Source: CAVRQM01 sp963756975
GTDB taxonomy: Bacteria > Pseudomonadota > Alphaproteobacteria > Acetobacterales > Acetobacteraceae
Direction of reading: 5' to 3'
Length of the DNA: 64,000 nt
NCBI GenBank assembly: GCA_963756975.1
Contig: CAVWPS010000002.1
Coordinates: 868,001 to 932,000 of the forward strand
The position numbers and the translations under genes are program-made. The notes under the pieces are model-generated. The model made no database searches, was not told where the DNA came from, and was given only the letters and a program-made list of their open reading frames with translations. Below, in pieces: positions 1 to 9,974 of this stretch. Every line of letters begins with the position of its first letter. Positions within the stretch are counted from its first letter, which is position 1.

Positions 1-57
1 TCGCGGACAGCTTTCCGCGCCGGCATCCCGTGTCTGTTGTGCGTGTGGGAGAGCCGT

Positions 58-429
58 GTGTCCGACGTCAAACCAGAGCTTCATGTCTGCCTGACCTGCC
101 GCGCCGGCCGCGAGCTGGCGGAGGGCGACACCCCGCCCGGCGCCCTGCTCCACGCCGAGCTGTCGCGGCTGCAGGCCGGACGCCAGACCGTGATCCTGCG
201 CGAGGTGACCTGCCTCGCGAGCTGCGAGACCGGCTGTGCCGCGGTGATCGCCATGCCGGGCCGCTGGACCAACCTGCTCGGCCGGCTGGACGTGCCGCTC
301 GCGGCCGATCTGCTGGCCTATGCGGGCCTGTATGCCGCATCCAAGACCGGCACGGTGATGCCGTCCAAACGCCCTCCGGCGCTGCACCCGCGCATGGTGC
401 TCGGCCGTGTTCCGGACCTTTATTCATGA
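58..429 (+). CDS. DUF1636 family putative metal-binding protein
   Basis: A 123-residue protein of the DUF1636 type, which is usually found beside cobalamin genes and CobW. The N-terminal part carries a CLTCRAG motif. A second cysteine pair sits in the segment LASCETGC near residue 50, so a thioredoxin-like ferredoxin fold or metal site is plausible. I chose the GTG at 58 because it directly precedes the conserved part; a TTG at 37 in the same frame would add seven poorly conserved residues. The stop overlaps the cobW start as ATGA, so the two genes are probably translationally coupled. A role in cobalt or iron-sulfur handling is inferred from context only. Confidence 0.75.
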   Translation: MSDVKPELHVCLTCRAGRELAEGDTPPGALLHAELSRLQAGRQTVILREVTCLASCETGCAAVIAMPGRWTNLLGRLDVPLAADLLAYAGLYAASKTGTVMPSKRPPALHPRMVLGRVPDLYS

Positions 430-1454
430 ACAAAATCCCCGCCACGATCATCACCGGCTTTCTGGGTGCCGGTAAAACGACACTCGTCCGCCACGTGCTC
501 GAGCACGCGGGCGGTCGGCGCATCGCGATCATCGTCAACGAGTTCGGCGCGCTCGGCATCGACGGCGAGACGCTGCGCGCGTGCGGGATCGAGGGTTGCG
601 AGGACGACGACATCGTCGAGCTCGCGAACGGCTGCCTGTGCTGCACCGTCGCCGACGATTTCGTCCCGGCGATGACGGCGCTGCTCGACCGCGCAAGACC
701 GCCCGAGCACATCCTGATCGAGACGTCCGGCCTCGCGCTGCCGAAGCCTTTGTTAAAGGCGTTCGACTGGCCGGGGATCCGCAGCCGCATCACCGTCGAC
801 GGCGTGATCGCGGTTGTCGACGGCCCGGCGGTCGCGGCCGGCCGGTTCGCGGACGATCCCGCAGCCGTCGCGGCCCAGCGCGCGGGCGATACGTCGGTCG
901 ATCACGACAACCCGCTCGCCGAAGTGTTCGAGGATCAGCTGACGTGCGCCGACATGGTCGTGCTGAACAAGGCCGATCTGATGGATGGCGACACGCTCGC
1001 CCGCGTGCATGCCGCCATCGCCCGCGTTCTGCCCCGCGCGGTGAAAACCATTGCGGTGCGTGACGGTGTCGTCGACCCGGCGGTGCTGCTCGGCCTCGGC
1101 GCGGCGGCGGAGGACGATCTGGCGTCCCGGCCGTCGCATCACGACGCCTTGGACGGTGCCCACGAGCACGACGATTTCGAAAGCTTCGTGGTGCCGTTGC
1201 CGGAGATCGCCTCGGTCGACGGGTTGATCGCGAGGCTCCGCGCCGCGACCGAGGCGCACGACGTGCTGCGGATGAAGGGGTTCGCGTCGGTTGCCGGCAA
1301 GCCGATGCGCCTCGCCGTGCAGGGCGTGGGCGTCCGGCTGCGGCACGCCTTCGACCAGCCCTGGCCGAACGGGCCGCGCGCCGGGCACATGGTCGTCATC
1401 GGCCGCACCGGCATGGATCGCGCCGCCATCACGGCGATGATCGCGCCCGCATGA
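426..1454 (+). CDS. cobW: CobW, COG0523-family metal chaperone GTPase
   Basis: A 342-residue G3E-family P-loop GTPase. Residues 8-18 show the Walker A motif GFLGAGKTTL. The CxCC metal-binding motif is present in NGCLCCTV near residue 72. The guanine-specificity motif NKAD follows in VVLNKADLMD. The C-terminal CobW_C domain covers roughly residues 255-330. CobW proteins are thought to deliver cobalt in the aerobic B12 pathway, close to the CobN chelatase encoded next. The start overlaps the DUF1636 stop, and cobN begins 4 bases after this stop, so one operon is likely. Confidence 0.93.
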   Translation: MNKIPATIITGFLGAGKTTLVRHVLEHAGGRRIAIIVNEFGALGIDGETLRACGIEGCEDDDIVELANGCLCCTVADDFVPAMTALLDRARPPEHILIETSGLALPKPLLKAFDWPGIRSRITVDGVIAVVDGPAVAAGRFADDPAAVAAQRAGDTSVDHDNPLAEVFEDQLTCADMVVLNKADLMDGDTLARVHAAIARVLPRAVKTIAVRDGVVDPAVLLGLGAAAEDDLASRPSHHDALDGAHEHDDFESFVVPLPEIASVDGLIARLRAATEAHDVLRMKGFASVAGKPMRLAVQGVGVRLRHAFDQPWPNGPRAGHMVVIGRTGMDRAAITAMIAPA

Positions 1455-1458
1455 GCCG

Positions 1459-4400
1459 ATGCACCTCCTAGTCCGTGAAACCCGCTCGCTGGACGACGAC
1501 GCGCCAGTGGTCGAGTTCGACCACGATTCTGGCGACCTCGTCCTGCTGAGCTTCTCGGACGCCGACCTCGGGGCCGCCGCCGCCGCGTGGGCCGGCCTGC
1601 CCGAGCCGCGCCCGACGCTGCGCCTGGTGCCGCTTGCCGCGCTGGCCCATCCGATGTCGGTCGATCTGTATGCCGAGCGGGTCATTTCGCGCGCCCGCTG
1701 CGTGGTCGTGCGGCTGCTGGGCGGCGTCGACTACTTTCGCTACGGCGTGGAGGAGTTCGCGGCCGTCTGCCGCGATAACGGCGTGGCGCTCGCGCTGATC
1801 CCCGGCTGCGAGCGCCGCGATCCGGCGCTGCCCGAACTGTCGACCGTCCCGGCCGCCGACCTCGACACGCTCGACGGCTATTTCCGCCAAGGCGGCCCCG
1901 CCAACATCGGCCACGCGCTCCGCCTTGCGGCCCGGCTCGGCGGTATTGTCAGCCGAACCATTCCGCCAGCGCCGGAGCCGATGCCGGTCGCGGGCGAGGT
2001 CGCGTTGCACGTGCCGCCGGTCGGGCAAGCTCGGCACGGCGGCGATCGTGCTCTACCGCTCGCACCTGCTGTCCGGCGACATCGCGCCCATCCTGGCGAT
2101 GGCCGACGCGCTCGCGGCCCGTGGCCTCGGCGTCCGCGCGATCCATGTCGCGAGCCTCAAGGATCCTGTCGCCGCCGCCTTCGTCGAGGAGCGGCTGCGG
2201 TCGTGGCGGCCCTCAATCGTGCTGTCGGCGACCAACTTTTCAGCCCGTGGAGACAACGGCTCGCCGCTCGACGCGGCCGGAGTCCCGGTGCTGCAACTCG
2301 TCCTCGCGGGCGGCGAGCGCAGCGCCTGGGCGGCATCGTCGCGCGGCCTGTCGCCGGCCGACCTCGCGATGCAGGTCGTGTTGCCGGAGCTGGACGGACG
2401 GCTGCTCACCACGCGCCATCTCGTTCAAGGCGCAATCCGAGCCCGTCCCCGGCCTGCAATACGCGCGAACGATCCATGCCCCCGACGCCGACGGCATCGC
2501 GCTGGCCGCCGACCGCGCCGCCGGGTGGGCGAGGCTGGCCGCGACCGCACCGGCCGAGCGGCGGATCGCACTCATCCTGTCCGACTATCCGGGCGCCGAG
2601 GGCGGCCAGATCGGCCACGCCGTCGGCCTCGACACGTTCGCCAGCGTTTCGGCGATCGCGACCGCGCTGTCGGCGGCCGGCTACACCGTGCCGGATCCGG
2701 CCGGTGTCACGGCGGCGCTGCTCGCGGCGGGGCCCATCGAACTCGGCAATCTGACCATCGCGATCCAGCCCGATCGCGGCGGCCCGGACCGTCGCGCCGG
2801 CTACCACGACCCCGACGCGCCGCCGTGCGCACGCCTACGTCGCGTTCTACCGTTCGCTCCGCGACCACCACGCGATGATCCACCTCGGCGCGCACGGAAC
2901 GCTCGAATGGCTGCCGGGAAAAGCGGTCGCCCTCTCCGCCGCCTGTGCCCCGGCTGCTCTGATCGGCGGCATGCCGGTGATCTACCCGTTCATCGCCAAC
3001 AACCCCGGCGAGGCGGCGGCGGCCAAGCGTCGGCTCGGCGCGGTCGTGATCGGCCACCTCACCCCGCCGCTGACCCGCGCCGGCACCTACGGCGTGGCGC
3101 GCGATGTCGAACGCCTGCTCGACGACTACGCCGCCGCCGACGGCCTCGACCGCCGCCGCATGGCCCTGCTCCGCCGCGACATTCTGGCGCGGGCGTCGGA
3201 GTGCGGGCTGCTGGCCGAGAGCGGCGTGTTGCCGGGGGCCGAGGACGATGCGGCGCTCGCCCGGCTCGACGCATATCTGTGCGACTGCAAGGACATGCAG
3301 ATCCGCGACGGCCTTCATGTGTTCGGCAAAGCGCCGTCGGCCGAGGCGCGGCTGAAACTGCTGGCGTGCCTACCGGACGGGAGCGACATGGCGCTCGATG
3401 CGTCGGCCCCCTCGGAAATGGCGGCGTTGCTGGCCGCACTCGACGGCCGGTTCGTCCAGCCCGGTCCGGCCGGTGCGCCGACGCGCGGGCGGGCCGACGT
3501 GCTGCCGACCGGGCGCAACCTGTTCACGATCGACCCCCGCGCGGTGCCGACCCGCGCCGCGATGGTGCTGGCCGCGCGCGCCGCCGAGGACCTGCTGCGC
3601 CGCCACGTCCAGGATTTCGGGGACTGGCCGCGCCGCCTCGTGATCGACGTCTGGGGCAGCACGACGATGCGGACCGGCGGCGAGGCGCTGGGCCTGGCAC
3701 TGACGCTGATCGGCGCGGCCCCGGTGTGGGACGACGCCTCCGGCCGCGTGTCGGGGGTCGAAGTGGTGCCGCTCGCGTTGCTCGACCGCCCCCGAGTCGA
3801 CGTGACGCTGCGGATTTCCGGCCTGTTCCGCGACGCGTTCCCGGCCCAGCTCGAGCTTTACGACATGGCGACCCGCATGGTGGCCGCGCGCGACGAGGCG
3901 GCCGAGTGGAACCCGCTCGCCGCCGCCCCGCCCGGGGCCAGGGTGTTCGGCCCGGCCCCCGGCGGCTACGGCGGCGGCGTGTCCGACGTTCTGGCGCACG
4001 ATCCGTCGGCGGACCGGGACACGCTCGGGGCCGCGTACCTCGCCGCGTCGCCGCACGCGTTCGGGCGCGATGCCGGGGCGTTCGCCGACCGTGTGGCGCA
4101 TGCCGATGGGTTCGTGCGGGCGCTCGATCATGCCGAGATGGACGTGCTGGAGGGCACCGAGCACGCGGCGCAGTCGGGCGGGTTCGCCGCCGCCGCCGCG
4201 TCGCTCGGCGCCACGCCCGCCATCTGGCATCTGGACACCGCCGGTGCGCCCCGCACCCGCACGATGGCCGAGGAAGTGTTTCGCGCTACGCGGGGCCGTG
4301 CCGCCAACCCGGCCTGGATCGCCGGGCAGATGCGCCACGGCTACCGGGGTGCGGCCGAAATCGCGCGCTCCGTCAGCGGCTTGCATGCCTTCGCCGCCAC

Positions 4401-4590
4401 GCTGCACGAGCGGTTCGACCGCCAGTTCGATCTGCTGTTCGACGCGACCCTCGGCGATCCGGCGGTGGACGCGTTCCTGCTGGCCGAGAATCCCCACGCG
4501 CGGGAAGCGATCCGCGCCCGCTTCGCCGACGCCAGAACCCGCGACCTCTGGCGGGTCGGCCGCAACACGGTAGCCGAGGCGTTGCGATGA
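1459..4590 (+). CDS. cobN: CobN, cobaltochelatase large subunit (three apparent frameshifts)
   Basis: Largest subunit of the ATP-dependent aerobic cobaltochelatase CobNST, which inserts cobalt into hydrogenobyrinate a,c-diamide. The reading moves from frame 1 to 2 near 2024 (a GGG where GG restores the frame), from 2 to 3 near 2411-2420, and from 3 back to 1 near 2824-2830. Conserved CobN sequence continues across each break, for example LLTTR then AISFK, and AYVAFYRSL then IHLGAHGTLEWLPGK. Each break needs one base removed. The rejoined product is about 1042 residues, slightly short for the family. The start ATG gives MHLLVRE, as is typical. The stop overlaps cobG (ATGA). The CobS and CobT chelatase subunits are not in this window. 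True gene decay is less likely than sequence error. Confidence 0.85.
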
Positions 4591-5597
4591 TCCGCGGCTG
4601 GTGCCCGACGCTCGCCGAACCGATGCTGTCGGGCGACGGCTGGCTGGCCCGCGTGCGTCCGCCGTTCGGCGTGCTGCACGACGTCCCCGCCTTCGCCGCC
4701 GCGTGCGTGCGGTTCGGCAACGGCATCGTGGAGGTCACGAGCCGCGCCGCGCTGCAGGTCCGGGGTTTGCGCGACGTCGCCGCGTTCGCGGCCGAGATGG
4801 CGCGGCTCGGCCTGGACGGCGACGACCGGATCGTGTTCGCGCCCATGCTTCGGAACGAAACGCCGTGGGGCGATCTGAGCGGTTTGCCCCCAAAAGTGTT
4901 TCTGGCGGTGGATGGCGGGCCGTTGCCGATGGGCGATATCGGGGCCGACATGACGATTCGCGACGGAAGGCTCATCGTCGGCGGTCTGGCGGTCGCGGCT
5001 TCACAGGAGGCGGTCGCGGCGCTGACGGCCGCGTTTCTGCGGGTGACGCCACCGCCGAAACGGTTCGAGAACGCCCGGATGCTGTTCGCCGCTGCCGGGC
5101 TGACGCCGTTCCCGGTCGAGCCGGTCGCAGCCGCCAAAACCATCGGACCGCACCCGGCCGGCTTCGTCGCCGGCCTTCCGTTCGGCGCGATCGACGCGAA
5201 CAAACTGCCGGCGCTGGCCCGGCTGTCCGGCGACGGCACGCTGCGCCCGGCCCCGTGGCGCGCGTTCGTGCTGCCCGGCACCGGCGACGTGTCGGACGCG
5301 GTCGAGGCGCTCGGCCTGATCGCCGGCCAAGCCGATGCGCGGCTGAACGTCGTCGCATGTCCCGGCGGCCCCGCGTGCGCGAGCGGGACCGTGCCGGCCC
5401 GCCTCGACGCGGCGACGCTGCGGCCGGACCGGCTGATCCATGTGTCGGGGTGCGCCAAGGGATGCGCCCATCCGGGTGCGGCGGATGTCACGCTGGTCGG
5501 CGAGGCCGGACTCTACAACGTCGTCCGCAACGGCCGCGCGGGCGACGCGCCGGTGTTGCGCGGGCTGACCTTCGCGCAGGCGGTGGCGAGCCTGTGA
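4587..5597 (+). CDS. cobG: CobG, precorrin-3B synthase
   Basis: A 336-residue protein of the nitrite/sulfite-reductase ferredoxin-like family. CobG uses oxygen and a 4Fe-4S cluster to turn precorrin-3A into precorrin-3B, the step that marks the aerobic cobalamin pathway. The cluster cysteines are seen in ACPGGPACASG and VSGCAKGCAHP near residues 255-295. The N-terminal half has the ferredoxin-like repeat (GNGIVEVTSRAALQVRGL). The start overlaps the cobN stop as ATGA, and the end overlaps the cobH GTG start. Its presence implies that this organism makes B12 aerobically. Confidence 0.92.
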   Translation: MIRGWCPTLAEPMLSGDGWLARVRPPFGVLHDVPAFAAACVRFGNGIVEVTSRAALQVRGLRDVAAFAAEMARLGLDGDDRIVFAPMLRNETPWGDLSGLPPKVFLAVDGGPLPMGDIGADMTIRDGRLIVGGLAVAASQEAVAALTAAFLRVTPPPKRFENARMLFAAAGLTPFPVEPVAAAKTIGPHPAGFVAGLPFGAIDANKLPALARLSGDGTLRPAPWRAFVLPGTGDVSDAVEALGLIAGQADARLNVVACPGGPACASGTVPARLDAATLRPDRLIHVSGCAKGCAHPGAADVTLVGEAGLYNVVRNGRAGDAPVLRGLTFAQAVASL

Positions 5598-6214
5598 ATT
5601 ACGAACGCGACGGGGCCACGATCTATGCGCGGTCGTTCGCCATGATCCGGGCCGAGGCCGACCTGTCCGCGTTCGAGGCGGCCGAATCGGTCGTCGCCGT
5701 CCGCATGATCCATGCGTGCGGCATGGTCGACCTCGCCGCCGACATTGCGTTCTCGGCCGGCTTCGCGACCGCCGCCCGCGCCGCGCTGAAAGCCGGGGCC
5801 GCGATCTGCTGCGACAGCCGGATGGTGGCCGACGGCGTCACGCGCACCCGCCTGCCCGCCGGCAACGCGGTCGTCTGCACGCTGGCCGACCCGGAAACGC
5901 CGGCGCTGGCGCTGAAACTCGGCACCACGCGATCCGCCGCCGCGATCGATTTGTGGGGCGATCGGCTCCGGGGCGCGGTGGTCGCGATCGGCAACGCGCC
6001 GACCGCGCTGTTCCACCTCATGGAGCGGATCGACGCGGGTGCCCCGATGCCGGCCGCGATCGTCGGCTGCCCGGTCGGGTTCATCGGCGCGGCCGAAAGC
6101 AAGGCGGCGCTCGCCGAGTGGGGCCGGGTGCCGTTCGTGATCGTGCGCGGCCGGCGCGGCGGCAGCGCCATCGCGGCGGCGGCGGTCAACGCCTTGGCGA
6201 ACGAAATCGAATGA
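5594..6214 (+). CDS. cobH: CobH, precorrin-8X methylmutase
   Basis: A 206-residue CbiC/CobH protein that moves the C-11 methyl group to C-12 to give hydrogenobyrinate. The catalytic histidine lies in VRMIHACGM near residue 41. The family motifs VCDSRMVADGVTR-like (here CCDSRMVADG) and CPVGFIGAAESK are present. The GTG start at 5594 overlaps the cobG TGA, and the end overlaps cobI as ATGA. Coupled translation with both neighbours is therefore likely. Confidence 0.95.
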   Translation: MNYERDGATIYARSFAMIRAEADLSAFEAAESVVAVRMIHACGMVDLAADIAFSAGFATAARAALKAGAAICCDSRMVADGVTRTRLPAGNAVVCTLADPETPALALKLGTTRSAAAIDLWGDRLRGAVVAIGNAPTALFHLMERIDAGAPMPAAIVGCPVGFIGAAESKAALAEWGRVPFVIVRGRRGGSAIAAAAVNALANEIE

Positions 6215-6934
6215 CGGGAACGCTCCACATCGTCGGCCTCGGCCCGGGCGACCCCGAGCTGATGACCGTCCGCGCCGCCAGAATCGTCGCGAGCGCGCCG
6301 GTGGTGGCGTATTTCGCCAAAAAGGGTGCGGTCGGCCATGCGCGCGAAATGGTCGAGGGATTGATGTCCGATCGCGTCGAGGAGCTTCGGCTCGACTACC
6401 CGTACACGACGGAAATCGCGGTGGGCGACCCCGCGTATGCCACCGGCCTCGCGACCTTCTACGATTCCTGCGCGGAACGGCTGGCCGAGCGGCTGGCGAC
6501 CCGGGACGTGGCGCTGCTGTGCGAGGGCGACCCGTTCTTCTACGGCTCCTCGCTGGCGTTGCTGGACCGGCTCGGCCATCGCTTCGCGACCGATGTCACG
6601 CCCGGCGTGTCCGGCATGTCCGGCTGCTGGACCCGCGCACGACTGCCGATGACGCATGGCGACGACGTGCTGACGGTGCTGCCGGCCACACTCGACGCCG
6701 ACACCCTGACGCGGCGGCTCGACGGGCGGCGACGCGGCGGTGGTGATGAAGCTCGGCCGCAACCTCGACAAGGTTCTGGCAAGCACGAAGGCCGCCGGGC
6801 TGCTGGACCGTGCCGTTTATGTCGAGCGCGGCACCATGGCCGGCGAGCGGGTGGTCCCGCTGGCCGACATGGCCGGGGCGCGCGCGCCGTATTTCAGCAT
6901 GGTGCTGATCCCCGGCCGGCAACGCCCGCGATGA
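6211..6934 (+). CDS. cobI: CobI, precorrin-2 C20-methyltransferase (one apparent frameshift)
   Basis: SAM-dependent tetrapyrrole methylase that methylates precorrin-2 at C-20. The start shows the family glycine motif IVGLGPGDPELMT. The motif CEGDPFFYGSS is near residue 105, and the DVTPGVSGMSG segment follows. The frame breaks at about 6724-6726, where GACGGGCGGC should read GACGGCGGC. Removing one G joins RRLDGG to DAAVVMKLGRNLDKV, as expected in CobI, and gives about 240 residues, the normal length. The end overlaps the cobJ ATG. I regard the break as a sequence error. Confidence 0.88.
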
Positions 6935-7677
6935 CGCTCGCGATCGTCGGCCTCGGCCCGGGTGCGGCCGACCTGCTCGCGCCCCGTGCCGCGCATGCGC
7001 TGGCGCACGCGACCGACCTGATCGGCTACGGCCCGTACGTCGCGCGGGTGCCGGACCACGGCCAGACCCGTCACGTCAGCGACAACCGCGCCGAGATATC
7101 TCGCGCCCGGCATGCGTTGGCGCTGGCCTCCGAGGGGCGGCGCGTGGCGGTCGTCTCGTCGGGCGATGCGGGCGTGTTCGCGATGGCGAGTGCGGTGTTC
7201 GAGGCGATCGAGCGCGGCGAACCGGCATGGCGCGCGCTCGATGTCGAGGTCATCCCCGGCATTTCGGCGATGGCCGCCGCCGCCGCACGGATCGGGGCGC
7301 CGCTGGGGGCGGATTTCTGCACGATCTCGCTGTCGGACAACCTCAAACCATGGCCGACGGTGCTGCGGCGGCTGACGCTGGCCGCCGAAGCCGGGTTCTC
7401 GATGGCGCTCTACAACCCGATCTCGGCGGCGCGCCCGTGGCAGCTCGGGGCCGCGTTCACCGCGTTGCGCGCGGTGCTGCCGGGCCGCGTGCCGGTGATG
7501 TTCGCGACCGCGGTCAGCCGGCCGGAGGAGCGGGTGACCGCGACGACGCTGGCGGAGGCGGACCCGGCGCGGGCCGACATGCGGACGCTGGTGCTGATCG
7601 GGACCGAGGCGACCCGGTCGGTGCCGCGCACCGGCGGTGGCCACTGGATCTACGCGCCGCGCTCGGTCGCCGCATGA
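6931..7677 (+). CDS. cobJ: CobJ, precorrin-3B C17-methyltransferase
   Basis: A 248-residue tetrapyrrole methylase that methylates C-17 with ring contraction. It opens with [14 protein letters not shown] and has the motifs LIGYGPY, VVSSGDAGVFAMAS and VEVIPGISAM. The typical CobJ segment GADFCTISLSDNLKPW is near residue 130, and ALYNPISAARPWQL follows. The ATG overlaps the cobI stop. The 3' end overlaps the convergent cobK gene by 28 bases. Confidence 0.95.
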   Translation: MTLAIVGLGPGAADLLAPRAAHALAHATDLIGYGPYVARVPDHGQTRHVSDNRAEISRARHALALASEGRRVAVVSSGDAGVFAMASAVFEAIERGEPAWRALDVEVIPGISAMAAAAARIGAPLGADFCTISLSDNLKPWPTVLRRLTLAAEAGFSMALYNPISAARPWQLGAAFTALRAVLPGRVPVMFATAVSRPEERVTATTLAEADPARADMRTLVLIGTEATRSVPRTGGGHWIYAPRSVAA

Positions 7678-8397
7678 AGCCAGGCGAGCGCGTCGTCGAC
7701 CGTGATTTCGGGGCCACCCGGTCCGGGCGGACGCGCGATCATGACGACCGGGATGTGGAGACTTCGCGCCGCGTCGAGCTTGGCCGAAGTCGCATTTCCG
7801 CCGGCGTTCTTCGTGACCAGCATGTCGATGCCGCGATCCCGCATCAGCCGCACCTCGTCGGCGAGCACGAACGGTCCGCGCGCGGTGACGATCTCGACCA
7901 CGGGCGGCAGATCGGCGGCGTCCGGCGGTTCGACGGAGCGGAGCACGTAGCGGTGCCAGGGTGCCGCCCGCAGCGGCGCCACATCCTGCCGGCCGATGGT
8001 GACGAACACGGTTTTGGGCACGGTCCCGAGGGCCGCGACGCCGGCGTTCATGTCCGCCGACATGGGTCCAACGGTCGCCCGGTCGTTCGGTCCACGGCGC
8101 GCGATACAGCGCCAGCAGGCGCGTGCCGGTGATGGCGGCGGCGGCACGGGCATTGGCCGACATGCGGGCGGCGAACGGATGGGTCGCGTCGATCAGGGCG
8201 TCCGTTTCGTGCTCGCGCAGGTATGTCGCGAGACCGTCGACGCCCCCGAAGCCGCCGATGCGGGTGGGCAGCAACTGCGCCGCCGGCTCGCGCGTGCGCC
8301 CGGCGAGCGAGATCGTCGCGTCGTAGCGGGCGTCGCCGGCCAATGCGGCCGCGAGACGCCGCGCCTCGGCCGTCCCGCCGAGGATCAGGATTTTCAT
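7650..8397 (-). CDS. cobK: CobK, precorrin-6A reductase (one apparent frameshift)
   Basis: NADPH-dependent reductase of the CobK/CbiJ family. The N-terminal dinucleotide-binding motif is ILILGGTAEARRLA, followed by the family motif DATHPFAARMSANA. The frame breaks near 8053-8059. Removing one base joins DRWTHV to ADMNAGVAALG, and the product is then about 248 residues. The C-terminal half keeps VFVTIGRQDV and LVTKNAGG. It is convergent with cobJ and divergent from cobL, with only about 50 bases between the two starts. It is one of two minus-strand genes inside the otherwise plus-strand ring-synthesis genes. Confidence 0.87.
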
Positions 8398-8447
8398 GCC
8401 GGCACCATCGCCGCTTATGTCTCACCTTCATGCGGCGGCCGCGAGCG

Positions 8448-9624
8448 ATGAGATGGCTCACAATCGTCGGCATCGGTGAGGATGGCTCGCTGTCCCCGCA
8501 GGCGCTCGCCGCGATCGCAGGGGCGAAGCTCGTCGTGGGTGGTGCCCGGCATCTGGCGTTGGCGGAGGCGCTGATCCCGGGCGAGCGCGCGGCGTGGCCG
8601 AGCCCGATCGCGTTCGACGGCATTTTAGCGCGACGGGGCGAGCCGGTCGTGGTGCTCGCATCCGGCGATCCGTCGCATTTCGGTATTGCCACGACGCTGG
8701 CCGGTGTTTTCCCGGCGGCGGAAATGGACGTGATCCCGGCGGTCTCGTCCATATCGCTCGCATGCGCGCGGCTCGGCTGGGCGGTGCAGGACGTTACGGT
8801 CGTGTCAGCATGCGGGCGGCCTCTGGCGGCAGTGCGACCGCATCTCGCACCGGGGGCGCGGCTGATCGTCTTGTCGGCCGACGCGACCACGCCGCTATCG
8901 CTCGCGAACATGCTGACGACGCACGGGTTCGGCGCGTCGACGCTGACCGTCATGGAGGCGCTCGGCGGTCCGCGCGAGCGGGTCCGCGTTGTGTCGGCGG
9001 CCGCGATGCCGGACGACATCGGGCCGCTGAACCTGGTCGCGATCGATTGTGCCGGAGGCGCAGCCTTGTCCCGCGCGGCCGGGCGCGCCGACGACTTGTT
9101 CGACCACGACGGCCAACTTACGAAGTCCGAGGTGCGGGCCGTAACGCTTTCCGCCCTGTCCCCGTATGCCGGCGCGTTGCTGTGGGACATCGGCTGCGGG
9201 TCCGGCGCGGTCGGCATCGAGTGGGCGCTGAGCCATCCCTCGTGCCGCGCGATCGGGATCGAAGCGGACCCGGTTCGCGCCGAGCGGGCGTCGCGCAACG
9301 CCGAACGCCTCGGCGCGGTGTCGGCCAGGGTTGTGCACGCAATGGCACCGGCGGCGCTGAAGAGATTTGCCTGTGCCCGACGCGGTGTTCGTCGGCGGCG
9401 GGGCCGATGACGGTGCGATCGACGCCGGATGGGCGGCGCTGCGGCCGGGCGGCAGAATGGTCGCCAATGCGGTGACGGTCGAAACCGAAGCGAGGCTGTT
9501 CGACGCGTTTTGCGCGCATGGCGGCACGATGACGCGGCTCTCGGTCGAGCGGCTCGACAGCCTCGGCGCGCAACACGGATTCAAACCCGCGCGCGCGATC
9601 ACGCAGTGGGCGGCGACAAAGTGA
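8448..9624 (+). CDS. cobL: CobL, precorrin-6Y C5,15-methyltransferase, decarboxylating (one apparent frameshift)
   Basis: Fusion of two methyltransferases that methylate C-5 and C-15 and decarboxylate the C-12 acetate side chain. Residues 1-200 form the CbiE-like tetrapyrrole methylase ([23 protein letters not shown]). Residues 205-391 form the CbiT-like Rossmann methyltransferase ([28 protein letters not shown]). The frame breaks at about 9360-9366. Dropping one A joins APAALK to [13 protein letters not shown], and the product is about 391 residues, a normal length. I chose the ATG at 8448; another in-frame ATG lies at 8430. The stop overlaps the cobE GTG. Confidence 0.9.
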
Positions 9625-9974
9625 TCGTCGGCCTCGGTTGCCGCGCGGACGTGTCGGCCGATGCCGTGCTGGCGCTGATCGCGCGGGCGCTCGACGGACG
9701 CACGGCGACGGCGCTGGCGACCATCGCGACGAAGATTTCGGAGCCGGGATTGATCGAGGCCGCCGCGATGCTGCGGCTGCCGCTGCTCGCCGTCGATTTT
9801 CCCGCGATCGAGGCGGCGCAGGCGCGCTGCGTCACACGGTCCGCAGTCGCGCTCGCGCAAACCGGGGTCGCGAGCGTCGCCGAGGGCGCGGCACTGGCCG
9901 CCGCCGGGCCGGAGGCCGAACTGGTGCTGGCGCGCATCACCGACGGGCAAGTCACCGTGGCGCTGGCCGAATGA
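9621..9974 (+). CDS. cobE: CobE/CbiG C-terminal domain protein
   Basis: A 117-residue protein that opens with [20 protein letters not shown], the signature of CobE and the C-terminal domain of CbiG. It continues with the family pattern in which [10 protein letters not shown] precedes [12 protein letters not shown]. CobE is needed for the aerobic pathway, but its reaction is not firmly known. The GTG start overlaps the cobL TGA, and the end overlaps the cobM ATG, so it is embedded in the operon. Confidence 0.9.
   Translation: MIVGLGCRADVSADAVLALIARALDGRTATALATIATKISEPGLIEAAAMLRLPLLAVDFPAIEAAQARCVTRSAVALAQTGVASVAEGAALAAAGPEAELVLARITDGQVTVALAE

Noticed and set aside
1..57. Possible cobalamin riboswitch ahead of the cob cluster
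   Set aside because: I looked for the B12-box core and paired flanks but saw none. Any riboswitch must lie before the window start.
2121..5597. A 1158-residue plus-strand open frame
   Set aside because: Only its last 336 residues are cobG, plus a short cobN piece near 2420-2820. The rest is a non-coding frame kept open by high GC content.
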